A stretch of 64,000 bases of DNA, taken from assembly GCA_003952965.2 (NCBI GenBank), contig CM025851.1, positions 8,163,647-8,227,646 on the forward strand, read 5' to 3'. The notes under the pieces were generated by a model. It was not told the origin of the DNA. It worked only from the letters and a program-made list of their open reading frames with translations, and ran no database searches. The position numbers and the translations under genes are program-made. Shown piece by piece: positions 23,371-34,576 of the stretch (the first letter of the stretch is position 1; every line of letters begins with the position of its first letter). This DNA is from Morella rubra (lineage: Eukaryota > Streptophyta > Magnoliopsida > Fagales > Myricaceae).

Positions 23371-25820
23371 TCATCTCGCTCTTGATAGCCGAACAGCTGA
23401 CAGGTGCGCGACACTGTTGTAACAAACCATTCCTGAAGCTGAAGTACTAGATCTCTTCGCTTCCAAATTTGTCCTCACTTGAGAGAGAACCCAACATATT
23501 GGAGGTCGGAGGTTGAGGCACCGGACAATGACCTTCAAGCATTTGAACTACTCTGGTCATGGGCGGCCTCAAATACATGTCTTCTTGTATGCACCACAAC
23601 GCAACTTTTATAGCAGTGACAACCCTCTTATCGTTCTTATCACTTTCAAGCCTTAAATCGAGAACGTCTTTCAGCTTTTCTTCTTCCATCATCTTGAAGG
23701 CATAAGAAGGAAGATAGGATTTCTCTGAGGACTGCCTTGGATCGGAATTCTTCCTTCCTCCAACAATCTCAAGCAAGAGCATTCCGTAGCTGTATACATC
23801 ACTCTTCTCTGATATGGCATGGTTAAAGATCCATTCTGGTGCAAGGTACCCCCTTGTACCCCTGAGCTGTGTGCACACAAGGCTTTGCTCCCTGTCCATA
23901 AGCTTAGCCAAACCGAAGTCTGAAAGTTTGGCAACATAATTATCATCAAGGAGAACATTTTCTGGTTTTATATCACAGTGGATAATCTTCACTTCGCACT
24001 CCTCGTGAAGATAAGCCAATCCTTTTGCTGTACCCACAGCAATGTTGAATCTTGTATCCCAATCGAGCATGGGACCATCTTCATTATCCTTGAAAATCAA
24101 TCTGTCTAAAGATCCTTTAGCCATATACTCATAGACAAGAAGCCGATGAGGCCCCTCAGCACAGAAGCCTTTGAGTTGGACCAGATGAACATGGTGGATA
24201 CTCCCAATAAGACCAACTTCAGTTCTAAACTCTTTCATTCCCTGCCCAATGCCTTCCAATTGTTTCACGGCCAATAGCGTGCCATCAGGGAACACGCCAA
24301 GGTAGACTGAACCAAAACCTCCTTGGCCAAGTTTAATAGAGAAGTTGTCAGTAGCTTTGTGAAGATCACTATAACTGAAACGAACAGGCATTCCGGCAAA
24401 GACTATAAAAGAGTGTCATCCTCTAAAGGGTCTTGGAAACGTTTTCCAGCAATATTTTCCTTTTGCAAGGTGGTGCGAGACTGCTACAAAGCAGGCCAAC
24501 AATTATGAGAAATGACACGACGACAACGATCTCAAGGACGACATTGTGCCTTCGATTACTTTCTTCACTTGCTGGACTTGGCCCTCCATCTCCATTACTT
24601 AAGACCTTCACATAAGAAACGTAACCGGCAGAACCTGCTTCAGCCGTTCGCAAACTTCCTATCTGTTCAAACAGAAAGCAACTTCTGGAAATGTTATCAG
24701 AGAACAGTGCAAGGCAAGAGCAGTTTCCAAGGCAAGCTTTTTGGCAAGCCTGTAGATCAGATTGCAAATTGGGCGTAGAAAACCCAAGTGCGAAATAATC
24801 AAGATTCTCACCAACATATGAAAGGCCCACTGAGCTTGTTGGGCTATTACAGGTTGAGTTAAGCTCAGGATTGCAATTAGGGTAAGAGTTGAGAGAAGAA
24901 GGGCATCGGCACTGGTTTCCCATAGAGCAAATATAATACGGGTCACAAGGCTCAGGAATGCTGCAGAAATCTTGTGGTATTACGACAGCCTCGGCAGTTA
25001 CAAAGTCTCCCATTTGAAGATTATAGAATGAGATTGAGCCATCCGAGCCTAAAACAGCAGCCCACAGGGGATTCGCTCCACCATTGTCGGAGAATATAAA
25101 CTGCCAAAGCAAGGCTCTCTTTTGATCATAGAAATTCCATGAGTTGGATTCCAAAGATGCGGAGTGAACCATGCCGCTGACATTATTCCTGGTTTTCCGA
25201 CTGTCATCTGCTATAGACCAGTAGATTTGTGGAGTTTCATATCCGGCATACAGGACCAAATTGCCTGACTTGATCTCAAGATACTGAGACAAGCTATTGC
25301 GGTTGGGGCCACTTTTTAGTTGCATTCCTTCCAAGAAATCCTGGCCGAGCAAAAGAGTATCGGTAGGATGGCTAAAACTCTGCCAGAGGATTCTTCCTCT
25401 TTCTCCGAACAAAACCAGGTTTCCAGAATCCTGCAATTCCATGGCTGTAGCTCCTTCTCCTGCCGTGTTTGTAGACCAGACCAACCCATTCTGAGTTTCC
25501 AAGTAAACATTTCCATCATTGTCAAACGCAAAATGATCAGAAGTGGCAATCAATGAGCCTGCGTTCGCAGTCCAAATCACTGTGGGACTCTTCATGTAAA
25601 TGATGTCTAGAGCAAACGCAGTGTTAACCACTTGAGGACGAAAGCCACAACCGAATACTGAGTTGTTGGATACGAGGAATATACCGTTGTACTCAAACAA
25701 ATCCATCGGAGACACTTTGAATCCTGGACCTATCAAACCAATTTTTTGAGGGATGGCAACGCAGGTTTGTAACCCGAGTATGAGACAGATACACAAGATT
25801 CTACGTTGGGACGAATCCAT
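23371..25820 (-). pseudogene. SD2-5-type lectin receptor kinase, copy 2 (broken at the juxtamembrane and C-terminus)
   Basis: The ectodomain and membrane segment are open from the Met at 25820 (MDSSQRRILCICLILGLQ) to a stop at 24423. The kinase domain is open from 24391 (MPVRFSYSDLHKAT) to 23447. Between them several small length changes in about 24395-24480 destroy the frame. A 4-bp gain relative to copy 3 near 23447 ends the kinase frame about 30 residues early. Signal peptide, bulb lectin, EGF-like, PAN, membrane helix and a complete non-RD kinase (HCDIKPENVLL, DFGLAK) are all recognisable. It could still make a secreted or membrane-bound ectodomain, or a kinase-only product from the internal Met, but neither is shown. 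It is most similar to copy 3. Confidence 0.88.
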
Positions 25821-26523
25821 AACTGTTGTAAGCGCCAGTTCAATGAATCTGGCTATAAACCCCCGAAATCTCGCCGAGGTTCTATGCCACAATGGATTTC
25901 ATGTATTTTGCCGAATTGAAGTTAGAAAGTCGGTTCAAAAACAAGGAAGGAGTTAGTCTGATAACTGATAAGGGACAAACATTCTAAAATCTGGCTGTAG
26001 ACTGCATAAAGCGGGTTAAAAGACTCGTGTATTCGTGACCTAAGAGAAATGGATTGCTGAAGGAATAATGAACTTTCTCAATACAAAATTCGAAGTTCAT
26101 CAAAAGCCCTGTCTTGTCTTGCGAGTGAACAGATGGAAGGAAGAGGATGCAGTTGTCCTTTGTGCGTGTGAAGCGGAACAAATCTAGCCAAAACAAAAAA
26201 AATAGAAACAATCTGGAAGTGGAGAGAATCCTGCGACAGTTGAGAGTTTTTCTTGGCATAGCAGTACACAGCCTAAAAGCAGATCAAACACCTGTTGGAA
26301 TATTGGATGGCCATTAATGAAAAGCGAAGATGACCCACAATGCATTACAAGGATATAGCTGACCTCATCCTTTTTTAACTGAAAAAGTCGATTGATGGAT
26401 CTTCTCCTTTCCCATGATTTGATGGACCTCATTCTTTTTTACCTCTGCTTTTAGCAGCACACAGATTAATGCGCCGCACATTTATGTTGGTCAAAATGCT
26501 CGGAAATTAAAAACCTTTGGTTG

Positions 26524-26849
26524 TGATGCCAAGACAGTGGTGGATGCCATTACTGGTGGTGCCTCGTCTCCAGACTGGAGTATTCGCTCGATTATTGCTG
26601 ATATTTTAAACCTGAGCTGTTGCATAGATTTTGGTCTTTTAATCATGTAGCGAAATATTAATTCGGCTGCTATAAGCTTGTTAAATGAACTCTGGCTGGA
26701 AATATTAATTCGGCTGCCTATAACCTTATTAAATAGACTCAGACCGAAAATCTTGTTGGGACTATCTCTATCTCTGTTGTTCCTGTTTCAATTCTCACGA
26801 CAACCCGAGGAGCTGATCACCCTCTTTTATTTAGAAAAAAAAAAAAAGA
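26524..26849 (+). mobile_element. LINE 3' fragment with RNase H domain and poly-A tail
   Basis: Translation in shifting frames reads DAKTVVDAITGG, WSIRSIIADILNL, then RNINSAA. This is the reverse-transcriptase-associated RNase H domain (RVT_3 type) found at the 3' end of plant L1-type LINEs. It ends in an A-rich tract at 26837-26849. An internal duplication of GAAATATTAATTCGGCTGC is present (26652 and 26698). It is 5'-truncated and separate from the larger LINE that follows. Confidence 0.6.
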
Positions 26850-27519
26850 CTAGAACAGATTTATTATTTGAAAAATAATTTCCAGCCGAAACAAAGTGGA
26901 GCTGACCCCACCGTCTCTCACAGCCCTTTGGAGGAGAGGTCTCTCCCTCTACGGGCCCACTTGGTGCAGAAGAATAATCGGCAGATACCTACCCCACTAG
27001 CCCAGCAGAAAAACAAAGGGGTGGTGATTCGTGAATTACTGGATGAGGACCAAGTGGTATGGGAAGACTCGGAAAACCGCCTGAAAAATATTGAGAAGGC
27101 CCCTGTGAGTCTCCAGAAGAAGTTTGTCCCTTCTCAAACCCAGCTATTCGGGGGACTAAAAGGAAACTAATATTCGAGGAGCCAGAGGAACTCTCTCCAG
27201 CACCAAAGAAGAGCCTTCTGGAAAATCAAGAGTACATCCGGTTTAGTCATTCACAGGATGGAGAATTCGGTGAGGAGTCAGAAGAGGAGGAGGAGGAGAT
27301 TCCACTTGCTCGGTGAAATTGTTTTTTTTTTTTTTTTTTACAAGAACACTTTTAACACCCAGTAACACAGGGCCCATTAGCATCACATTGGACGATAGCT
27401 CGGTGGAAATTGTTGATCAAGCAAAATAAGCAATCTGTTAGGCCCATTCATCCCACGAGGAGGAGATGGCGTCAGATGGAGGCTAAAATGGAGATCAATG
27501 AAGAAAACACGGCTGAGGA

Positions 27520-27830
27520 TATCAAGTTTCATCCTAAAATCAATTGGCAATGGGAAGAGGTGACCCAACAGGTATATGAAGCACAAGATTAAATGGTCCC
27601 TAATCAATGTGGGACTCTAACACTCCCCCTCACGTGCAGGCCGAATGAACATGGTCTTTGCACATGGACAACATTGGGGAACACAAACAAGTAGGCCAAG
27701 CCCAAAAATATTTTTCCTCTGATACCATATCAAATTTCATCCCAAAGCTAATTGGCAATGGGAAGAGGTGGCCCAACAGGTATATGAAGCTCAAGATTAA
27801 ATGGTCCCTAATCAATGTGGGACTCTAACA
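27520..27830 (-). mobile_element. TRIM (terminal-repeat retrotransposon in miniature)
   Basis: An LTR-type fossil of 311 bp, non-coding and structurally whole. Two 103-bp terminal repeats (27520-27622 and 27728-27830) flank a ~105-bp middle. On the minus strand the repeat begins TGTTAGAGTCCCACATTG, a TGGTATCAGAGG primer-binding site for initiator tRNA-Met follows the first repeat, and a GGGGGAG purine tract precedes the second. The target duplication is GAGGA (27515-27519 and 27831-27835). It is inserted in the LINE. Confidence 0.93.
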
Positions 27831-28750
27831 GAGGAGATGGCTCTTACCATGCCCCCAAGCCAACCATGATTACAATTTTCTAGAATTGACGGTTACTTGG
27901 CCGTGCCTTGGCAATCCGTGCTTTACGGGCAATTATAAGACAATTTAATCCTGACTGTCTTTGTTTAGCTGAAACGAAGATAAAAAATGCTACAAGCATC
28001 CTTAACAACTTAGGGTGTCACCACACTTACGATTCGCCAGCAGTTGGCTTGAGTGGCGGAATGATAGTAGCATAAAGACCAACTGTTGTTTTTGCTGTTC
28101 ACCCTTCTAGTCGACATATCATCAATGTTGAGTTTCACTCTGACCCGATCAACCAGCCTTGGACCCTCTCATTCATCCATTCAGTGGCGGAATCAGGAAT
28201 GAATTTGAAGGAAGGCAAACTCTTAAGGGAAAATGACAAAAAAAAATTAAAATTTACTACCTAATGCAAAAAAGTGTCTTAGAATTAAGGGATAAATACC
28301 AAATTGGTCCCTGTGCTTTACGTGAAAATCTAATTAGTCCCTGTGATATTAAAAGCATATATAAAGTCCTCAGGCTCTCCAATCTGTTCTGCCGTCGGTC
28401 CCTCCTCCACATTCCGTTACCCCATTTGACGGAAGCAGTCCACATCAGATCTCTCTCTCCATGTCAGCGAAAAGAACCCCTCAGCGGTGAATTCCCCATA
28501 AGTAAACCCTAACCCCCTCAGTTCTCAATTCTATAGTTGCTTCACAGAACTTCCCGTAAGGTGAGTGTGAAATTTTTGTAATTCTTTGTAAACATTTGTC
28601 GTAACCTTCATTTGTTCTCCATTTGCTTTGGTTTCTTTCATCCTTTCCTTTTTTATTTCGTTTTGAACTTCCTCCATTTGCTTTGGTGAAGCTGCACTGC
28701 CTTTGTTCCAAATCTCGTGCTGCCTTTTACTCGAATCTCCAAAAGCAAAA

Positions 28751-29179
28751 ATGGACTCATCTGGGTCTGCCTCATTTGTTTCGGGTGTGGAGATCCATTT
28801 ATGTGAGTGTGGCATGCAAGCATCGCTGAAGACTTCTTGGACGCAAAGAAATCCCGGAAGGCGCTTCTTTGGATGTCCAAGATTTGGTAGAAAATCGGTA
28901 AGTGTATGTGTATGGTAAAATGTGAAAGTGAAAGTGCACGATCCATTACCAAGGTACATTGTTTCTTTGCAGATGCCACTGCCATGTGGGTATTTTGCGT
29001 GGTATGATCCCCCTCTCTGCAAGCGTAGTTTGGAGTTTTTTCCTGGTTTAATCAGAAGAATCAAGGTGCTGGAGATTGAAGTCCAGAAGCAAAGAGAGAA
29101 GGAAAGAAAGCTGAAGATTGGGCTGGTTGTTTCGTGTGTGTTAGGGATAGTTGCAGTTCGCGTAGCCCTATGGTTTTAG
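28751..29179 (+). CDS. MULE-encoded GRF-type zinc finger, coiled-coil, membrane-anchored protein, 2 exons
   Basis: The exons are 28751-28897 and 28973-29179, joined by a short phase-0 GT-AG intron, giving 117 residues. Residues ~17-65 form a GRF-type zinc finger: HLCECGMQASLKTSWTQRN, PGRRFFGCP, then (after the splice) PCGYFAWYDPPLC. Residues ~72-95 are a charged helix (IKVLEIEVQKQREKERKLK) likely to coil, followed by a single hydrophobic anchor (IGLVVSCVLGIVAVRVALWF) at the extreme C-terminus. Small proteins of this plan are widespread in plants, often annotated only as GRF zinc finger proteins. Here the gene lies wholly within the MULE inverted repeats and faces the transposase tail-to-tail. 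Its role in transposition or for the host is unknown. The model has no stop or frame break. Confidence 0.8.
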
Positions 29180-29278
29180 ATGGTGTGTGCGTATTTTGTG
29201 TCTGTAAATGGGGTAATGGAAATGGTATTTTGTGTGCGCTTGAATTATCCTGTAGGCAGTGGTATTTTGATTGTAGTA

Positions 29279-29470
29279 ATGGCAAAACTCAGTTGCATTT
29301 TCGTTAGTTTCTTATGTTGCTTTCAATGTAATGTAATGCAAAAGTTGGTTGACTTATGGCAAAACTCAGATGCATTTTCGTTAGTTTCTTATGTTGCTTT
29401 CAATGTAATGTAATGCAAAAGTTGGTTGACTTATGGCAAAACTCAGTTGCATTTTTTCGTTAGTTTCTTA
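29279..29470. repeat. ~78-bp tandem repeat inside the MULE
   Basis: Two full copies and a partial third of a unit beginning ATGGCAAAACTCAG and ending GTTGGTTGACTT lie just downstream of the GRF-type gene. Confidence 0.9.
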
Positions 29471-29894
29471 TCAAAACTGTATGGCGAACAATAATAGAGA
29501 CATAGTAATAACAGATGAAATCCATTTGACATTGCCATTGTCTTGGCCAAAATAAGAAATCCATATGACATTGTCATTCTCTTGGCCATAACAGACACAA
29601 AATACCCTCATTAGGTATAATAGAACATAGATTGTTTCAAAACAGACACAAAATACCCTCATTGGGTACAACAGAACATACATTGTTTCAAAATACAAAC
29701 TTGCAAGTCTTAACTAAGGGTTCAGTTCATCTCTTTCACAAAATGCACCAACAAAACAGTGCTTCCATTAACGTCTCAGCTTTGGGTACGCCTTCTGGGG
29801 CTCATCTTCTTTCTTGTGCTGCCCAATGCATGCTTAGAAGATGGTTGTGTCTCCACGGGAGGTTGAGATGGACCAACATCCTACAATGACACAA

Positions 29895-30110
29895 GAAAAC
29901 AGCAAGTCAAAGAGTACCATCAACCCAATTTATTCTTCATTCCATCTAATATATAAACAGCAAGTCAAAGAGTAACAGCAATCCAATTTATTCATTTATC
30001 CCATCTAATATATAAACAACAAGTGAAAGAGTAACAATAACCCAATTTAATCATTTCATCTAATATATAAACAACTTATCAAAGATTCATTTAATCATAT
30101 CGTACAAATA
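29895..30110. repeat. ~58-bp degenerate tandem repeat inside the MULE
   Basis: Three to four diverging copies of a unit containing ACAGCAAGTCAAAGAGTA and CCATCTAATATATAAAC lie between the two MULE genes. Confidence 0.8.
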
Positions 30111-30366
30111 ATATATCAAAGTAACTAAAATGCTTGCTTTATTTCATCATATACCACAGTAACTAAAATAACTACCCAAGTAGTTCTACCTCTTCTATGA
30201 ACCTTTTTCAAACTCATAAAAGCAAGCACAACACGGTAAGAAATATTTTCATATGTTTGCTATCACACTTGTGATTTTTTCTTTGTTTGTGCATTATGAC
30301 CCACCAGCTTACAAGTTTTGCATGCATGTGCATTGCCTGCCTGTCACTTTCCTCATCCTTAGTTTT

Positions 30367-32970
30367 CTAGCAATGGTCCCTGTGTGGTGGTAGTACAATA
30401 TCAAAGTCTTCTCGTGGCCACTCCTCAGGTCCAGGCATTGGGAGGATTGGTGGGCGATAAGCTTCTTTGAAAGTGTCCATGTGATACCACCTAAAACCAA
30501 ACATAAATCAATGATAAGTTATCAGCAATCTGAAACTTTACAATTCCAATAATTTACCTATGTACAAAGTCTTCAGGAGTTTTGTTGTCAAAGTACAAAG
30601 TGGCAAAGTAATGGCATGACGTGTGCACATGGGATTCCATTTAGTTGCCAACGTCCACACGAACATGTCATTTCGTTCATGTCAACTACCCTCCGTGCCT
30701 CAAAGTAATGATCAACCTCGAATTGACCAACAGATTTCCAGTGGCATATATAGTTTCGTGCCACATCCTTGTGCCTCTCAAGCTTCTTCAGAATTTTTGG
30801 ACAGATAGTGGCAGTAGCAGTGGCTGCTCCATCCCTCTTCGCTTCAAAGCGATTCATTAGTTTTCTTCTTATCATCTCCAGCATTGTAAGAAGCGGCTTA
30901 TCCCTTGCATCTTTGATCCACGAGTTGAAACTTTCAGCCAAGTTATTCAACAGCAGATCACACTTGTTGGCAGTCCTAAATGCATGTCTGGACCAAGTAG
31001 CAGGGTTAATTTTGTCCAAGTACGTGAATGCATCCTCTTTTAGCTTCTTCATTTCATTCATATGGCGGTCGAATTGAGTCTTGTTTGTTGCCCTGGCAGC
31101 AGCCCATAACTCATCTTTGAACGCCTTCCCTTTAAAACCTTTTCCTTTGAAGTTGGCGTGCAAATGACGCACGCAATGCCTATGTTCTGATGTAGGCGTA
31201 AGGATCTCAAAGGCATCCAAAAGGCCCTGTATAGGTGAAAAACATATCAATAAGAATAATAAATGTGAAAGAACCATATAACAAGTATTTAGGCATTCTA
31301 GGTCAAAATGAAACTGTTACCTTTTGACGGTCGGACATAAAAGTGTAGCCTCGATAATCAAATGGTCCAACATCGTTATTTAGATTGTCTAAGAACCATA
31401 ACCATGAATCCTTGCACTCAGCCTCGACCACGGCATAGGCTATTGGGAATAAATCGTCATTCCCATCCAAACCAACTGCCACTAGCAATTGACCACCATG
31501 CCCTGCTTTTAGATGGCACCCATCTACAGCTATAACTGGCCTGCACCCCTATAGAAAGCCCTTCTTACATGCATCTAGGCAAATGTACATCCTTAGAAAG
31601 TAGTCACCATCCTTCTGAATCTTGACTGTACTTCCCGGGTTCCACTTCCAAATTGCACGTCCATAATCCTTACAATGTTTGTAATGCTCATCATGGTTGC
31701 CATTTATAATCTTCAAGGCCTTCTTCCTCGCCTTATAACAATTTTGTTTACTCACCCCAATATTGAACTCTCGTCGAATCAAGTCTTGTAATGCGGTAAG
31801 TGAAATAGTCGGGGTATCTCTTATGTTAGGCAGATAGTATCGTGCTATCCAATCAACGTCTGCCTTCTTGTTGATGTAGTGGTTCCCACAACTATGTCTT
31901 CCAGACATAGACTTGATTTGAATAGCATTTCTGTCATTCGTCCAAGATGCATGAATTTTCCAAGAACATGCTGCCCCCTTGCATTCAGCCCGTACTCTGA
32001 CCTTGTCATTCTTTTTAAACTTATAATCGAAGCTGTTTTGTAAACCATACAACTTCAATGCAGCTTTAAACTCTTTCGTGCTCTTGAAAAGTAGTCCAGT
32101 TTTGAGCTGGATCTTGCGCTTCATGTCAATGCTCGGGGCAAACTCAGGGTATCTTCTCTTGCCCGTACCATCTTCATCCTCATCACTTCCAGATGCACTA
32201 ATGAAGGTGTCACTTTCTGCTTCCACGTCACCAATATCACTTCCGGCATCAACCTCATCATCACCAATCCATGAACCAAACCAATTGGTATTCTTCATGG
32301 ACTCCCTTGCTTCGTTGACAATATTAGCAGAATAAAGGTCGTCCTCATCTTCATCAGTCATTTCAAAATCAGATAATACTACCTCTTCCTCCCTCTGATT
32401 TCCACCACTGCTACTTCCACCTCTCAGTATTACTTTTTCACCCTCACTGCCCTCACTACCCTCACTTTCCTCACTACCCTCACCATTCTTATCACTATCA
32501 ATCTCATCATTTTTGTCACTACCCTCAGCCCTTCCACTATTGACCCTATGCTCACTTGCGAGTTCATCTTCAGCATCCCCACTATGGTCCAACTCTCCCT
32601 CTGCTGCAGGACATTGATGTTGACCATAGTCAATGACATTCAGCTCCTCAACAAATTCTGGTAACTGAACAGTGTGCTCAACGTAAACGTTGAGCATTGA
32701 AGCACATTCACTTTCAATCCTACAGATCAGATCAATCACGTCACCATCTGTTTTCAAAGGGTGAAATTTATGCCCTTGACTCTCATGGCCCAATCTATAC
32801 CAAAACTTCACATCTCCCAAATAACCGAGGTCATTTAGGCATCCATTGAAGTCGACAATGGTTAGGTAGTCAGCATCCATAGTCCCAACATCCTGTTTCT
32901 CTCCACCTATATAATCTAGGGGTTCACCCCCAAATAGCCCAGCATGGTGGATGACCACGTTGATTTTCAT
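30367..32970 (-). pseudogene. MuDR-type transposase of the MULE, 3 exons, one stop and one frameshift
   Basis: The exons are 32970-31321, 31226-30558 and 30490-30367, with GT-AG introns after SDRQK and within the Arg codon before WYHMDTF; about 810 residues in all. Parts: an N-terminal PB1-like region (MKINVVIHHAGLFGGEPLDY), a long acidic Ser/Glu/Gly linker, a MuDR DNA-binding domain (TKEFKAALKLYGLQN to CKGAACSWKIHA, with HSC), the DDE catalytic core (VIAVDGCHLK, FMSDRQKG, LAESFNSWI), a SWIM zinc finger (CSCGRWQLNGIPCAH) and a tail ending EEWPREDFDIVLPP. A TAG at 31549-31551 interrupts the frame just before the first catalytic Asp, and a one-base shift near 30605-30620 follows the SWIM finger. 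It is therefore probably inactive unless another copy supplies the enzyme. Confidence 0.9.
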
Positions 32971-33248
32971 ACCTGCATGAGTTCAGTAGAAGCTATAGTA
33001 ACGTGCATGAAAAAACAAAGGGACTAAATCAATTAAAAGCTATAATACCGGGACCATATAAAGGTCAAGTCAATTATTCAAACTGAACCCACTTGCTGTG
33101 AACGTGCATACGTACAAGGACTAACATAAATAAAGCACAGTCTGGATTTGGGACCACCTAGTAGTTAGTTAGAATCCAATGTGGATCTGGGACCATTACC
33201 CCGACACACTTTTGACTAAGGGAATGGATCCAAAATCTATATAATGTT

Positions 33249-33445
33249 TTGGGACCACTTCAGATACTGCTATGTGCGATTAGAGACAAACTAAACAACA
33301 AAACACAAATTTACAAGCCCGACACACCAAAAATCACAACTACACCTCCACTTCAGATACTGCCATGTGCGATTAGAGACAAAAAACAAACAAACCCACG
33401 TCACAACCAACAAATCTACAACTACACCTCCACCAACTCAATCTT
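33249..33445. repeat. Direct repeat (~105-bp period) near the right end of the MULE
   Basis: CACTTCAGATACTGC, TATGTGCGATTAGAGACAAA-type and ACAACTACACCTCCAC blocks occur twice in the same order, upstream of the transposase start. Confidence 0.75.
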
Positions 33446-34419
33446 ACTTCATCAAATGAGACAAAATAGGTTATACAAAAGCAAGGCAAAGTGTTAGTTA
33501 TATATCGTACCTCTAGCGAACTTCGATCGCTTGACACCAATGGGAAATCACGAAAGTCCTCACTACTTTTCGAATGGAAAATCACTTGTAGGAATTAGGG
33601 TCTCAATATTATCTTCAAGATTTGGGTTAGGTTACGGGTTGAAATCGAATTTAGGGGATAGGGTTTCTGGGTGAGAGGTTTGGTCGAATTAGGGATCTGA
33701 GTGTTTAACGTTAAGTGAGGGATCTGATAGGTTTTGCTTCACGTGGGGACAACGTAGTAATTTTCTAAACCCACGTGTCAATTGTTTCCGCTGACATGGA
33801 GAGAGAGATCTGATGTGGACTGCTTCCGTCAAATGGGGTAACGGAATGTGGAGGAGGGACCGACGGCAGAACAGATTGGAGAGCCTGAGGACTTTATATA
33901 TGCTTTTAATATCACAGGGACTAATTAGATTTTCGCGTAAAGCACAGGGACCAATTTAGTATTTATCCCTAGAATTAAATATCGAAAATTAATGACTAAA
34001 AACATTAAAAATATATTATATTAAAATACACATACACATACCGTACTTTTCTTTTCTTTTTTGTAGGCAAGATCTCTCTCAGTTGGCAACAAATTCAATA
34101 TAAATCCGAAGTGATTCAAGTTTCAACAACAAACTAATTATTCCTAAGAATGTAGTTTAATAATTAAAAGAAGAATGTAGTTTAATAATTAAAAGGATGA
34201 ACATTTAATTTTGAACTTAACAATTTTGCACTAATAATTTTGAATTAACAATTTTGAACTAACGGTTTAATAATTCAGTATACAATTTTACAATTTCACA
34301 CATAATTTTATGAGTCTATGACCTAATCAGCTAAATTGCGAATCTAATCACTAATTAGTAATCACAATCTAAGAGTTGAGAAAGAGATTGAGAGAGGCTA
34401 AACTAAAGTGTACTTGGCA

Positions 34420-34470
<51 letters not shown>
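34420..34470. repeat. (GA)n microsatellite
   Basis: A long GA run in the right-hand part of the hAT element, between the MULE and the MITE. Confidence 0.9.
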
Positions 34471-34473
<3 letters not shown>

Positions 34474-34576
34474 AAAGAGAAAGAATTTTTTAAGGGGGGC
34501 GGGCCTAGGCTAAAAAGGGGCAAATTAGTTTTTTTTTTTTTTTAAAAAAAGGTAAAGTCGTAGTTAGTCCCATAAA

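Larger units (their letters stand above)
28289..33969. mobile_element. MULE (Mutator-like) DNA transposon with two genes
   Basis: A 5.68-kb element with ~183-bp terminal inverted repeats (28289-28471 and 33787-33969) beginning GGGATAAATAC, which differ at only two positions by eye. The 9-bp target duplication TAGAATTAA lies at 28280-28288 and 33970-33978. It encodes a MuDR-type transposase (minus) and, converging on it, a GRF-zinc-finger membrane protein (plus). The near-identical inverted repeats indicate a young insertion. It lies inside the hAT element at 28182. Confidence 0.96.

Noticed and set aside
32078-32335. Plus-strand Ser-rich open frame
   Set aside because: Antisense of the acidic linker of the MULE transposase.
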